Below, piece after piece: positions 1-10,600 of a DNA stretch of 64,000 nucleotides (positions within the stretch are counted from its first letter, which is position 1; each line of letters opens with the position of its first letter). Location: assembly GCF_902506535.1 (NCBI RefSeq), contig NZ_LR733824.1, positions 248,001 through 312,000 of the forward strand. Direction: 5' to 3'. Made by a program: the position numbers and the translations under genes. The stretch is from Pseudomonas sp. 8Z. Lineage in GTDB: Bacteria > Pseudomonadota > Gammaproteobacteria > Pseudomonadales > Pseudomonadaceae. The notes under the pieces were generated by a model, which saw nothing but the letters and a program-made list of their open reading frames with translations, made no database searches and had not been told where the DNA came from.

Positions 1-43
1 GCGGTGGTAATCAGCCTCCAGACATAGGGCGGGCTGTAAGGGC

Positions 44-760
44 TCAGTCCTCGTTGCGTGACCAGATCCATTGGCGGCCTTTGCAGTTGTGAGTCAGTGT
101 TCGCTGCTCGCCATAGAAGGCGCGCAGCAGGTTCAGCGGATGTGGCCAGGCGGCGGGTACGCCAGAATCGGCAGGAGCGAGGCTCAAGGTCCAGGTTTTG
201 CCCGGTTTCAGCAGCAGAGCCAGCGCATAGGGAAAGGGTACGTCATCTATATGTGACGTGTAGAGGTCAGGCGGCAATTCTTCGGCGATGACCAGCAACA
301 CGGCAGGAGCGCCATCGGCAAGTAAGCCGCTGGCTTCGAGTATGGCTTGCTCCAGACCGTCTCCGCAGGCGGCCATGGCGGTCATTTCGCTGGTGTCATT
401 GCGCAGGATTGACCACAGGCCGACAATTGAGTTGTGTACCGACAAGCTGAACTGGGTCGGGGATAGCGGCTCGTCTTTGGCTAGATCGCTGAGAATAGCC
501 AGCGTTCGTGGCGTTTCGCCGTGTCGGGAGGCGAACACCAGCGGCAGGGGGCCTTGCTCATCGGCCAGTGGCCAGGCCACGTGGAACATCATCCGCGCCA
601 GCCGACTGAGGCGCCTGCGCTGCATGGCGGGCAGGAAGCTCACATCAGGCTGTTGCTGCCCATCGGGCACGACTGTGGGGGCGTTGCTCCAGGCACGCCA
701 ATCTTCCACTGACTCTAAGCCCGGAGCCCAGGCACGCAATCCTTCGATCTTGAAATTCAT
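44..760 (-). CDS. Ketosynthase-like chain-length factor, aryl polyene type
   Basis: A 238-residue protein matching the truncated beta-ketoacyl synthase family (N-terminal ketosynthase half only) found in aryl polyene pigment clusters, where it pairs with a full ketosynthase as chain-length factor. The segment SLSVHNSIVGLWSI followed by MAACGDGLEQAILEA is the recognisable part: it corresponds to the ketosynthase nucleophile region, but no active-site Cys sits in the usual TACSS-like context (AACGDG instead), as expected for a non-catalytic partner. The start is the ATG at 758-760; no strong Shine-Dalgarno sequence was seen. A GGAGG on the minus strand at 15-19 suggests another leftward gene begins just outside the window, so this is probably the first visible gene of a cluster running left. 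The family assignment is from recognition, not a search. Confidence 0.65.
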   Translation of the reverse strand: MNFKIEGLRAWAPGLESVEDWRAWSNAPTVVPDGQQQPDVSFLPAMQRRRLSRLARMMFHVAWPLADEQGPLPLVFASRHGETPRTLAILSDLAKDEPLSPTQFSLSVHNSIVGLWSILRNDTSEMTAMAACGDGLEQAILEASGLLADGAPAVLLVIAEELPPDLYTSHIDDVPFPYALALLLKPGKTWTLSLAPADSGVPAAWPHPLNLLRAFYGEQRTLTHNCKGRQWIWSRNED

Positions 761-883
761 AGGACGAGGTTTTTCGTCACTCCGGGCAGGCCGATGGGCG
801 CGGCAGAGTGACTGAAAGAGCTGATATCAGTCGTGCCATGGCATAGTGCCGGTATTGGTTCGGCCGGGCATTATCTAGATGCG

Positions 884-908
884 TGCGCAACTGTGCAAAT
901 GTTGCGCA
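884..908. promoter_or_regulatory. 8-bp inverted repeat upstream of parA-like gene
   Basis: TGCGCAAC and GTTGCGCA are perfect inverted 8-mers separated by 9 bases. They lie about 100 bp before the ParA ATG, in the 248-bp region shared by the leftward chain-length-factor gene and the rightward ParA gene. This is the size and spacing of a dimeric regulator site; no regulator can be named. It could also be a hairpin in a leader RNA. Confidence 0.4.
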
Positions 909-1008
909 GTGTCTTCTGATAGGCGGATGATGGCCTTGTGGTTCGCATCTCATGCTTGTCATGAGCTTTGCATAGGCTTTGGGACTTTGAGACGCAGGGG
1001 GAGCGACG

Positions 1009-1782
1009 ATGCGACGTGTCGTGTTCAATCAGAAGGGCGGCGTGGGCAAGTCCAGCATCGCGTGTAATCTTGCGGCAGTTAGCGCGGCGCAGGGCTATCG
1101 CACACTGCTGATCGACCTCGATGCCCAGGCCAATTCGACCCACTACCTGACAGGCCTGACCGGTGACGATATTCCGGTGGGCATCGCCGATTTCTTCAAG
1201 CAGACCCTGGCCTCCGGACCGTTCGCCAAGAAAGGCAAGGTCGACATCTACGAAACGCCCTTCGACAACCTGCATGTGGTCACGGCAACCGCCGAACTGG
1301 CCGAGTTGCAGCCCAAGCTGGAGCAGAAGCACAAGATCAACAAGCTGCGCAAATTGCTTCAGGAATTGGCCGAGGACTACGACCACATCTACCTGGATAC
1401 GCCACCAGCGCTGAATTTCTATACGGTTTCAGCCTTGATCGCGGCTGATCGGGTGTTGATTCCCTTCGACTGCGACAGCTTCTCGCGTAATGCGCTGTAC
1501 GGCCTGCTGGCCGAGATCGAGGAGTTGAAGGAGGATCACAACGAGGATCTGGAGGTTGAGGGCATCGTGGTCAATCAATTTCAGCCACGTGCCACACTGC
1601 CTCAGCAACTGCTCGATGAACTGATCGCAGAAGGCTTGCCGGTGCTACCGGTGAACCTGATGAGTTCGGTGAAGATGCGTGAATCGCACCAGGTGTGCAC
1701 GCCGCTGATCCATCTCGATGCGCGGCACAAGCTGACCCAGCAGTTCGTCGAGTTGCACGATCTGCTCAACGCTGCTGGGTAA
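1009..1782 (+). CDS. Orphan ParA/MinD-family ATPase
   Basis: A 257-residue ParA-type P-loop ATPase. The deviant Walker A motif KGGVGKSS (residues 9-16) carries the signature lysine at position 9; LLIDLDAQANST gives the Walker A' aspartate and DHIYLDTPPAL the Walker B region. These ATPases position chromosomes, plasmids or protein complexes along the nucleoid or membrane. No ParB-type partner, centromere-like repeats or chemotaxis/flagellar genes lie beside it, so the cargo is unknown. The start ATG follows GGGGAG by five bases. From memory it corresponds to P. aeruginosa PA5028. An inverted repeat lies upstream, and a long hairpin separates it from the convergent lipoprotein gene. Confidence 0.85.
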   Translation: MRRVVFNQKGGVGKSSIACNLAAVSAAQGYRTLLIDLDAQANSTHYLTGLTGDDIPVGIADFFKQTLASGPFAKKGKVDIYETPFDNLHVVTATAELAELQPKLEQKHKINKLRKLLQELAEDYDHIYLDTPPALNFYTVSALIAADRVLIPFDCDSFSRNALYGLLAEIEELKEDHNEDLEVEGIVVNQFQPRATLPQQLLDELIAEGLPVLPVNLMSSVKMRESHQVCTPLIHLDARHKLTQQFVELHDLLNAAG

Positions 1783-1800
1783 GCGCGTTGGCGGCTAGAT

Positions 1801-1834
1801 ACAAGGGCGTCGCGGTGTTCAGCGACGTCCTTGT
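1801..1834. terminator. Hairpin between convergent genes
   Basis: ACAAGGGCGTCGC and GCGACGTCCTTGT form a 13-bp stem (one G-U wobble as RNA) with an 8-base loop. It sits between the stop of the ParA gene and the stop of the convergent lipoprotein gene, so it can serve both strands. It lacks a clear U tract, so intrinsic termination is inferred rather than certain. Confidence 0.55.
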
Positions 1835-1847
1835 CTACGCCAGCGTG

Positions 1848-2483
1848 TCAAAGCTTGCTTGCAGTTTCCTTGGCGATTTCCTGTAGGCCGGCTTCCGTGA
1901 TGGCTTTCCAGTCGCTATCAGTGACGGCTTGCATGCCATCGCTCTTGAACGTGACGATTTCCATGCTCTGTTGGCCATCGGTTTCTATGTTCAGTCGCGA
2001 CTTGTTGTTGACCGTGACGTAGAAGAAGCCTGGCGAGAACCATGACCAGAACTCCTTGACGTGAACTTTCACTTCAGCCGCTGAGGTCTCGGGTTTCGTC
2101 ACCACCTCATAGCCAGCTTGCCGGTAGGCTGATGCCACTGATTCACCCACCAGGGCGGAGATCGTGCGGCCAGACGGAAGTAGAACGTCGCCAAGTGCTT
2201 TGCCATAGCCATTTCGCTTGCGACCAATGGCGCGCTCGGTGATCGCGCGATCACTGATTTCCGCGTTCTTCAGCGACGGAATGTCGGCCTGTTTCGGCTT
2301 GGCCTCGAAAACGCGTTCATCGACCGTGTTGATGTACACCTTTTTGCCGAGGCTAGCGGTATTACTGGCCTTGTCCAGCGATGCGGGCATCACGTCGACC
2401 TCGGAACGGCTCGTTGCACAGCCTACGCAAAGTGCCAGCAGAAAGCTGACGGTAACCAGTTTAAGCATCTTGTCCATCCCCAT
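1848..2483 (-). CDS. Outer-membrane lipoprotein, YajG-like
   Basis: A 211-residue lipoprotein of unknown role. The N-terminus has MGMDKMLK, a hydrophobic stretch and a lipobox ending at Cys22 (LALCVGC); residue +2 after the Cys is Ala, which favours outer-membrane sorting. The mature part resembles the YajG family of small enterobacterial/pseudomonad lipoproteins, a weak assignment. The start chosen is the ATG at 2481-2483: the minus strand reads AAGGAG eight bases before it, whereas an upstream in-frame ATG at 2499-2501 overlaps that ribosome site. It is convergent with the ParA gene and appears monocistronic. Confidence 0.75.
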   Translation of the reverse strand: MGMDKMLKLVTVSFLLALCVGCATSRSEVDVMPASLDKASNTASLGKKVYINTVDERVFEAKPKQADIPSLKNAEISDRAITERAIGRKRNGYGKALGDVLLPSGRTISALVGESVASAYRQAGYEVVTKPETSAAEVKVHVKEFWSWFSPGFFYVTVNNKSRLNIETDGQQSMEIVTFKSDGMQAVTDSDWKAITEAGLQEIAKETASKL

Positions 2484-2612
2484 AGAAACTACTCCTTGCA
2501 TATATCGGTTCAGCTTGTTGGAGTGGCGATTCTATAGGGATGATGGCTATTTGGCATCTCGCTTCGTCTGGCTTTCTCCGAGCGGTGCCTTGGGTGATGA
2601 GAGAACAATGCC

Positions 2613-2634
2613 TGAGGAACGAAATGGTTCCTCA
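2613..2634. repeat. 8-bp perfect stem-loop after the Usp gene
   Basis: TGAGGAAC, six bases, GTTCCTCA. It lies 25 bases beyond the stop of the leftward universal stress protein gene and could cap that transcript. There is no T run on the minus strand after it. The rest of the 175-bp gap to the lipoprotein start shows nothing else I recognise. Confidence 0.4.
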
Positions 2635-2658
2635 TCGCAAGACAGCCGATGTATCTGT

Positions 2659-3456
2659 TCAGCGCACCACGAACACATCACACGGCGCCTTGTGCAAGAA
2701 GTGCTGAGCCAGGCTGCCCAGCAGCGCCTGGGAGAAGGCGCTGCGGCCATGGCTGCCGAGCACCAGCAGGTCGCTGCGGCGTGACTTGATCTGCTCCTGC
2801 AGGCTACGCAGGATGCCGCCCTGCAGCACTTCGTGGCTGATCGTTGGGCCGTGTGGTGGTAGGTGCTGGGTTTCGTCGTGTAGCAGTTGTGCGATCAGGC
2901 CTTGCTGCATTTGCAGTTGCTCCGCCACCTGCTTGGCCGTGCCCTTGTCCGGCTCGAAGACGTGGATGGCATGTAGCTCGGCTTCGCTCGGTAGTAGGCG
3001 ATAGGCCTTGCCCAGTGCGCTGCAGGCACACAGGGAAAAATCGATGGCGGCGATGGCGCGTTGGTAGGGCGTGCTGTCGTTACGGGCCACCAGCAGCATG
3101 GGCACGGTGCAGCGCCTGGCGATGCGGTCGAGGCTGGTGCCGGAGAACAGGTCATGGCGCTGTTGGTGGCCGCCGAGCACTAACAGGTCGCAGCCGCTGC
3201 TTTGCACTTCTTGCAGCACCACGTCGGAGGGCTTGCCGGCGAGGACGCGTAATTCACTGCCTGGCGGGGCGTAGCGGGTCAGGCTCTGATCCAGTGTCTG
3301 GCGTACCTTTTCCTGCTGTTCGGCGCTTTGTCCTGGGGTGAGCACATGCAGCAGGGTCAGGCGGGCGCCATGTTGCTGGGCCAGTTGAGCGGCACGGCAG
3401 AGCGCCATATCGGCGGTATCGCGAAGGTCGTGGGCGATAAGAATGTGCTGGTACAT
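2659..3456 (-). CDS. Tandem universal stress protein (UspA family)
   Basis: A 265-residue protein with two UspA domains in tandem (about residues 1-135 and 140-265). The second carries the ATP-binding signature GSHGRSAFSQALLGS followed by the CDVFVV strand; the first has GGHQQRHDLFSGTS, where the GxxG pattern is degraded, so ATP binding may be limited to the C-terminal half. The start is the ATG at 3454-3456 (MYQHILI), preceded on the minus strand by AGGAGAG; an in-frame upstream ATG adds 16 residues unlike the family. From memory it is the counterpart of PA5027, one of the Usp genes induced without oxygen by Anr; a fitting half-palindrome is annotated upstream. Role: survival under energy or oxygen stress. 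Confidence 0.85.
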   Translation of the reverse strand: MYQHILIAHDLRDTADMALCRAAQLAQQHGARLTLLHVLTPGQSAEQQEKVRQTLDQSLTRYAPPGSELRVLAGKPSDVVLQEVQSSGCDLLVLGGHQQRHDLFSGTSLDRIARRCTVPMLLVARNDSTPYQRAIAAIDFSLCACSALGKAYRLLPSEAELHAIHVFEPDKGTAKQVAEQLQMQQGLIAQLLHDETQHLPPHGPTISHEVLQGGILRSLQEQIKSRRSDLLVLGSHGRSAFSQALLGSLAQHFLHKAPCDVFVVR

Positions 3457-3516
3457 GCTGACGGCTCTCCTGCCTGGCTCGGCAATTTTATTGTGCCTGT
3501 TCAATTAGTCCTTCTT

Positions 3517-3530
3517 TTGACCTGTGGCAA
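3517..3530 (-). promoter_or_regulatory. Candidate Anr/Fnr box of the Usp gene
   Basis: The minus strand reads TTGCC-ACAG-GTCAA, matching 7 of 10 specified positions of the Anr/Fnr consensus TTGAT-N4-ATCAA. Counting 41.5 bases from its centre reaches a start site with ACAATA at the -10 position, the usual class II activator geometry, about 60 bases before the Usp ATG. It is also inside a wider TTGAC-N9-GTCAA repeat. Confidence 0.45.
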
Positions 3531-3666
3531 GTCAATGTGTGCTCAATCAGTCTCCCTCGAGTTTTTTGCAAAACATTGGCTGTTGTTGAGCGCCTGCTCG
3601 AATGAGTGTCCTGCCAGCCTATACGGCCCACGCTCGCCTGCAAGTGCCTGCTGCGCAGAGATGTGC

Positions 3667-4101
3667 TCACAAGCCCTGTTGGCGTAACCAGCCAAGTAAT
3701 TGCGGCAGCGACAAGGCACCGCTCAGGCGTGCGGCTTCGGCGCCGCCTTTGAACAGCAGCAGGCTGGGAATGGAGCGGATCGCGAGCTGAGCGGCCAGTT
3801 GTGGGGCTGCCTCGCTGTCGAGTTTTCCCAGGCGGCAGCGGCCTTGCAGTTGCGTGGCCGCTTGCTCGAAGACCGGGGCGAAGGCGCGACAGGGGCCGCA
3901 CCAGCTTGCCCAGACATCGACCAGTAACGGTAGATCGCCTTTGAGTTGGCTGGCGAAGTTGCCTTGCGTCAGCGTGATCGGCGCTGCAGGCAGCACCACG
4001 GCTTTGCAGCGGCCGCAGTGTGGCGTTTCGCCCAGGCGCTCAGCAGGAATGCGGTTGAGCCCGTTGCAATACGGGCAGGGGATTAGCAGAGGGGTGGACA
4101 T
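3667..4101 (-). CDS. trxC: Thioredoxin 2
   Basis: A 144-residue cytoplasmic thioredoxin of the TrxC type. The N-terminal zinc-binding module has CPYC (residues 9-12) and CGRC (29-32); the thioredoxin fold follows with the redox motif WCGPC (67-71) and the cis-proline segment IRSIPS. Length and architecture match TrxC rather than TrxA. It reduces protein disulfides and is usually an oxidative-stress thioredoxin. It is followed on the same strand, after a 210-bp gap, by the Usp gene; nothing coding is visible in that gap. Confidence 0.95.
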   Translation of the reverse strand: MSTPLLIPCPYCNGLNRIPAERLGETPHCGRCKAVVLPAAPITLTQGNFASQLKGDLPLLVDVWASWCGPCRAFAPVFEQAATQLQGRCRLGKLDSEAAPQLAAQLAIRSIPSLLLFKGGAEAARLSGALSLPQLLGWLRQQGL

Positions 4102-4160
4102 GGCGGGGCAGCTCCAGACGATATCACTCGCAGATGGAGTCGCCGCCCTCTTATATCAAG

Positions 4161-5951
4161 TCATACCGGCGTCAGCGGGAAGAACCATGGGATGACCAGC
4201 GTGCCCACGGCCCACAGCAGCAGGTTCAGCGGAATACCAATACGCATGAAGTCGGTGAAGCGGTAGCCGCCGGCGTTGTAGACGAAGGTGTTGGTCTGGT
4301 AGCCGATGGGAGTGGCAAAGCTGGCGCTGGCGGCGAACATCACCGCGACTACGAAGGCACGAGGGTCGACCCCCATATGCTGGGCGACACCGATGGCGAT
4401 GGGGGTTACCAGTACGGCGACGGCGTTGTTTGACAGCACCTCAGTGAGCACCGAGGTGAACAGGTAGATGAAGCTCAGCATCAGCAGCGGCCCGGCCCAG
4501 GGCAGCCAGCCCATTACGTGTTCGACCACCAGTCTGACCAGGCCGACCTTGTCCATGGCGATGCTGATGGCGAGCATGCCGAAGATCAGGCTGAGGATCT
4601 TCCAGTCCACGGCCTTGTAGGCATCCTCGACATCGAGGCAGCGGGTGGCCAGCACGGTCACCGCGCCGATGATCGCCAGGCCCTCGATGGGCATGACGCC
4701 AAACGCGGCCAGCAGCATCACGGCCAGTGTGGCGATGATGGCGATGGGGGCCTTGTCGCGACGGAATGCGCGCTCCTGTACGGCATTGAGGCTGATCAGT
4801 TCACCGTTGTCGGCAAAACGCTTGATCTGCGTGGGCGTGCCTTCGACCAGCATGACGTCGCCGAATTGCAGTTGGAAATCGTCGAGGTTGCCCTGCACGT
4901 TCTCGTCCTGGCGGTGAATGGCCAGCACAGCGATGCCATAGCGTGCGCTGAGGTCGAGGTCGCGTATCGGCCGGTGACTGTAACGCGAGTTCCGTCCAAC
5001 GATGGCTTCGGCGAGGATCACGTCATGGCTGCTGATGGTTTCGAAGGCGTCGCCACGGTTGAAGCTCAGGTGGCCGCTTTCACGCAGTTCCACCACATCC
5101 TTGACCTGGCCGTGCAGCAGCAGGCGGTCACCGCTGGCCAGCAGGGTGTCGGCGCCGGGTTCGCTCAACTCCTGATCGTTACGCAGCAGTTTGAGCACCT
5201 GCAGGCCGCTGCCGCCGTTGAGGTTAGCTTCGTGCAGGGTCTTGCCGATCATCGGTGAGTTATGCGGCACCAGCAGTTCGGTCATGAAGGTGCGATCCAG
5301 GTCTGGTCGCAACTGCCGCGACAGCGTTTCGCGTTCGGGCAGCAGGCGATGGCCGATGGTCAGCAGGTAGAGCATGCCGACAGCCGCTAGCACCAAGCCG
5401 GCGCCAGTGATCTCGAAGATGCCGAATGGCTCCATGCCCGCCTTGCGCGCGACGCCATCGACCAGAATGTTGGTCGAGGTGCCGATCATGGTCAGCGTGC
5501 CGCCCAAGATGGTGGCGTAGGACAGCGGGATCAACAGCTTGGAGGGCAGGGTGCCGGCACGGCGCGCCAAGGCGATAGCCACCGGCGTGAGAATGGCCAC
5601 CACGGGGGTGTTGTTCAGACACGCCGATACCACCAGGGCGGTGATGGTCAGGCCAGTGAGTACACGAATCGGGTTGGTGCCGACCAGCTCACCCAGCCAG
5701 TTACCCAGGGCGTCGATGCAGCCGGTACGCTCCAGTGCGGCGGAGAGCACGAACATGCAGGCGATGGTCACCGGTGCCGAGTTGGAGAGCACGCTGAGCA
5801 CTTCGCCAGGCGTCAGCAGTTGACTCACCAGCAGAGCGGCCACGGCTATCGCGGCGACGATATCCGGGCTCCATTTCTCCCGTATGAAGGCATAGAGCAC
5901 CCAGATCAGCAGGGCGCCGACAAACAGCAGGGGCAGGGAATCCCAGAACAT
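4161..5951 (-). CDS. SLC13/DASS-family permease with RCK C-terminal domains
   Basis: A roughly 596-residue inner-membrane transporter of the divalent anion:Na+ symporter / ArsB-NhaD superfamily (YfbS-like). Hydrophobic helices at the N-terminus and from about residue 390 on flank a central soluble region with two TrkA_C (RCK_C) ligand-binding domains, including the stretch GDVMLVEGTPTQIKRF. The repeated motif NNTPVVAILTPVAI in the first half and SNNAVAVLVTPIAI in the second mark the two inverted transport repeats. Substrate is not predictable; sulfate, dicarboxylates or other anions are possible. The start at 5949-5951 fits the AAGGA site better than the ATG at 5955-5957, which would overlap it. 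Confidence 0.85.
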   Translation of the reverse strand: MFWDSLPLLFVGALLIWVLYAFIREKWSPDIVAAIAVAALLVSQLLTPGEVLSVLSNSAPVTIACMFVLSAALERTGCIDALGNWLGELVGTNPIRVLTGLTITALVVSACLNNTPVVAILTPVAIALARRAGTLPSKLLIPLSYATILGGTLTMIGTSTNILVDGVARKAGMEPFGIFEITGAGLVLAAVGMLYLLTIGHRLLPERETLSRQLRPDLDRTFMTELLVPHNSPMIGKTLHEANLNGGSGLQVLKLLRNDQELSEPGADTLLASGDRLLLHGQVKDVVELRESGHLSFNRGDAFETISSHDVILAEAIVGRNSRYSHRPIRDLDLSARYGIAVLAIHRQDENVQGNLDDFQLQFGDVMLVEGTPTQIKRFADNGELISLNAVQERAFRRDKAPIAIIATLAVMLLAAFGVMPIEGLAIIGAVTVLATRCLDVEDAYKAVDWKILSLIFGMLAISIAMDKVGLVRLVVEHVMGWLPWAGPLLMLSFIYLFTSVLTEVLSNNAVAVLVTPIAIGVAQHMGVDPRAFVVAVMFAASASFATPIGYQTNTFVYNAGGYRFTDFMRIGIPLNLLLWAVGTLVIPWFFPLTPV

Positions 5952-6089
5952 GAACATCCTTAGAACCTGCCGGTGGATCTGCTGCGGGCGGGGCTCGCAA
6001 AATCACGGACAGAGGTTCTGCGTCGAATCTCGTATGAGGTATCGGGCGCGCACGTGGCGGCCTGGCTGCGCGCCACGATAGAGGGGTTC

Positions 6090-6106
6090 TCTTAGATAGT
6101 CTAAGA
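6090..6106. promoter_or_regulatory. Palindrome TCTTAGA-TAG-TCTAAGA
   Basis: A perfect 7-bp inverted repeat with a 3-base spacer in the 263-bp gap between selO and the SLC13 permease gene, about 140 bp before the permease start. It looks like an operator for a dimeric repressor or activator. The remaining gap is AT-richer than its surroundings and also has TGCCTT...AAGGCA followed by TTTT at 6125-6154, a weak hairpin beyond the selO stop. Confidence 0.4.
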
Positions 6107-6214
6107 ATGTTTGGGTAGATTGATATGCCTTTTCGGTTTAACAGATAAGGCATTTTCACCCGCAGCTCAGTGCGCTGGCGCCGCTGCTGTAGCCATTGGG
6201 GCAGGCTTGATTTA

Positions 6215-7696
<1,482 letters not shown>

Positions 7697-10600
7697 TCAG
7701 GGCGCTACGGGCGGCGGCGGTGTTTGTATATCCGCTGCACCAGCGGCGGCGATTTTCGCCAGGTCTTTCTGATCGAGCTTCTGCTCGCCGTGCTCCAGGT
7801 TCTTCACATACACCTCGACCTGGCGGAACGCGATGTTGATGCCATTTTTCGGGAACTCGCGGTCGATGAAGCGGTTGATCTCATCGGTGGCCGGGTTGCG
7901 GTCACCGAGATCGCGCACGTGAATGCGTAGCTCATGGTCGAGGGTGCTTTCGCCGAAATTGAGGAAGTACACGAGCGGTTCCGGCTCTTTGAGCACCCGC
8001 ACATTTTCCTGGGCAGCCTGCAGCAGCAGCTTGCGTACCTTGTCCAGATCCGAGCCATAGCCTACGCCGACCTTCAGCGTCACGCGGGTTACCGTGTCGC
8101 TCAGGGACCAGTTGATCAACTGGCCGGTGATGAAGGTCTTGTTGGGGACGATGATTTCCTTGTGGTCGAAATCGGTGATGGTGGTGGCGCGAATGCGGAT
8201 CTTGCTTACCGTGCCGGACAGGTTGCCGATGGTCACCACGTCGCCGATACGCACCGGGCGCTCGAAGAGGATGATCAGGCCGGAGATGAAGTTGGCGAAA
8301 ATCTCCTGCAAGCCGAAGCCCAGCCCCACCGACAATGCCGCTACCAGCCATTGCAGCTTGTCCCAACTGACGCCGAGCGTCGACAGCGTGGTGACGCTGC
8401 CGATGGCCACCAGCGCGTAGGACAAAAGGGTGGTGGTGGCATAGGAGCTGCCTTGTGCCAGGCGCATGCGTGACAGCACCAGCACTTCCAGCAAACCGGG
8501 CAGGTTGCGCGCTAGCGCTACGGTGATACCGACGATGATCAGCGCGCCGATCACATCCATCAGGCTGATGGGCACTTGTGTCGCGTTGTCCCCGGTGCCG
8601 CTGCTGTATTCGTACAGATTCACTGTGTCGAGGTAGGTGAATACGCCGATCAGGTCGGCCCAAACCCAGTACAGGCAAACCAGGAAGCCGCCCAGCAAGG
8701 CCAGGCGGATCAGGCGCAGGGACTGCTGGTTGATCTGCTCGATGTCCAGCGTGGGCTCTTCGACGGGGGCTTCGCCGTCCAGGCTTTCCTTGCTTGCCTG
8801 GCGCTTTGCCAGAGCGCGCTGATAGGCCAGACGTCTGGCTGCCACGCTCAGGCCGCGTACCAGAGTGGCCTCGACAATAAGCAGGATGATCAGCAGGTAG
8901 AGAGTATCGATCAGGCGGTCGGTGAGCTTGAGCGCGGTGTAGTAATAGCCGAAGGCGACCGCGCCGATCAGCGCCAGTGGCAGCAGGTTGAACAGCACAC
9001 CGACACCCGTGCGCAGGCCTGAGGCGTTTTCGCGCAGTGGCGCATTGAACAGTAGATGGAACAGCAGCCAGGCCATCAGGGCATAACAGCTCAGTACCAC
9101 GGCAATGCCGATCACGTCTTCGGACAGGCTGGCAGGCTGGTGCTCGGCGATGCTCACCACGGCCACCAGCGCCATGACGACCAAGCCCAGACGGCGTATG
9201 TGCTGGCGAAAGAAGGCGACGTTGGCAGGTGCCCAGTGGAAGTGCAGCACTGCCACGCCTTCAGGCGAGAGGATGCGGTGCAGGGTGTAGAACACCAGCC
9301 AGGCTTCGGCCATTTCATACAGCGCGGCGCCCAGGTAGAGGTTCTGCCCTCGTGCATCGTGCAGCAGGGCGTAACCGCACAGCGCCAGGAACACTGACAG
9401 CGGCAGCGCCAGGATTAGATTCAGCCCCAGAGCCAGCGGTGTATGCAGTTGGCTGTCGTGCTTGTAGTGGCCGATATCGGCGTGCAGAGCGCCGAGCTTG
9501 CTGAACAGGAACTGGCGGCGCCAGAGAATCAGACCGCAGAGCAGGATGAGCGGCAAAAACACCAGCGGTCGTTCGATCAGGCCTGCGCCCAGTTCGCTGA
9601 TGGCCATGCCCCAGGGCATGTCGGCCAGTTGTTGTTGCAGGAAGTGCGGCGCCGATTTCAGCCATTCCAGGTCGAGCGGTTTGTTGCTGGGAATCCAGAA
9701 CATCTGTTCGTCGATGGTCGCGCGCAGACTGCTGGCGGTGCTCTGCAGCTCATTCTGGTTGAGCTGCAGGGTAATCGACTCGTTGAGTAGGGCGTTGAGC
9801 GAGCGGTTGAGCTTGTCGAGCAATTCGCGGCGGGTGGTGAGCTGATCGAGCAGCGCTGAACGCAGATCCGGTGTGGCTTCTTCGCTGGGCTGGCTGGCGA
9901 GGAGGTTGTCCACGTAGCGGTTTGGATCGCTGATCTCGTCGCGCTGCTTGTTCACCTCGAACTGATACAGGCGGATATCGGCGATTTCATCGGCCAGTGA
10001 GCCATCTTCACGCTTGAGTTGCGGCAGGGCTTGCTTCTGCTGGTAGAGGATCTTCGACAGCAGCAGGCTGCCTTGCAGCACGCGAATTTGTTCGTCCAGC
10101 GCCTGGTTGGCCTGCGACAGGTTATCGAGTTGCTGGCGCGTCTGCAGGTTCTGTTCGGTCAGGTGGTTGAGGCGTTCGGTCGAGCGCAGCAGGTAGTCCG
10201 AGAGCGTGAGGTTGAGCGTGCTCTCCTTGGCCAGCAGCTTGTCCGAGCTGGCACGCTTGGCTTCGGCCGATTGCTCAGCAACGGTTTGTTCCGACTCGGC
10301 CCGGCGTCGTTCGTTGATCAGCCCCTGAAGCGCTTGGCGCTCCAGTTCGGCGCGGTTGATTCGTTCTTCCAACAGTGCCCGTTGGGCGCTGCCGAGGTCT
10401 TGCAGCAGGCTGTTGCCAGCCAGCTCCTGGCGGCGCAACTGGGTTTGCGCGGCGAGCAGGGCCAGTTCGGCGTTGAGCTGGTCGCTGCGCTCTGGGGTCA
10501 GGGGTTTGCCGTCGAAGCGGCCGCTTTTCAGGCTTTCGTTGATCTGCTGGGCGCGAATCTGGTTTTGGCTGATCTCGGCCTGGGAGCGCTCAGGGCGTGT

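Noticed and set aside
777-1028. Short minus-strand frames overlapping the ParA start
   Set aside because: They cross the promoter region and ParA start, have no ribosome site and look like no known protein.
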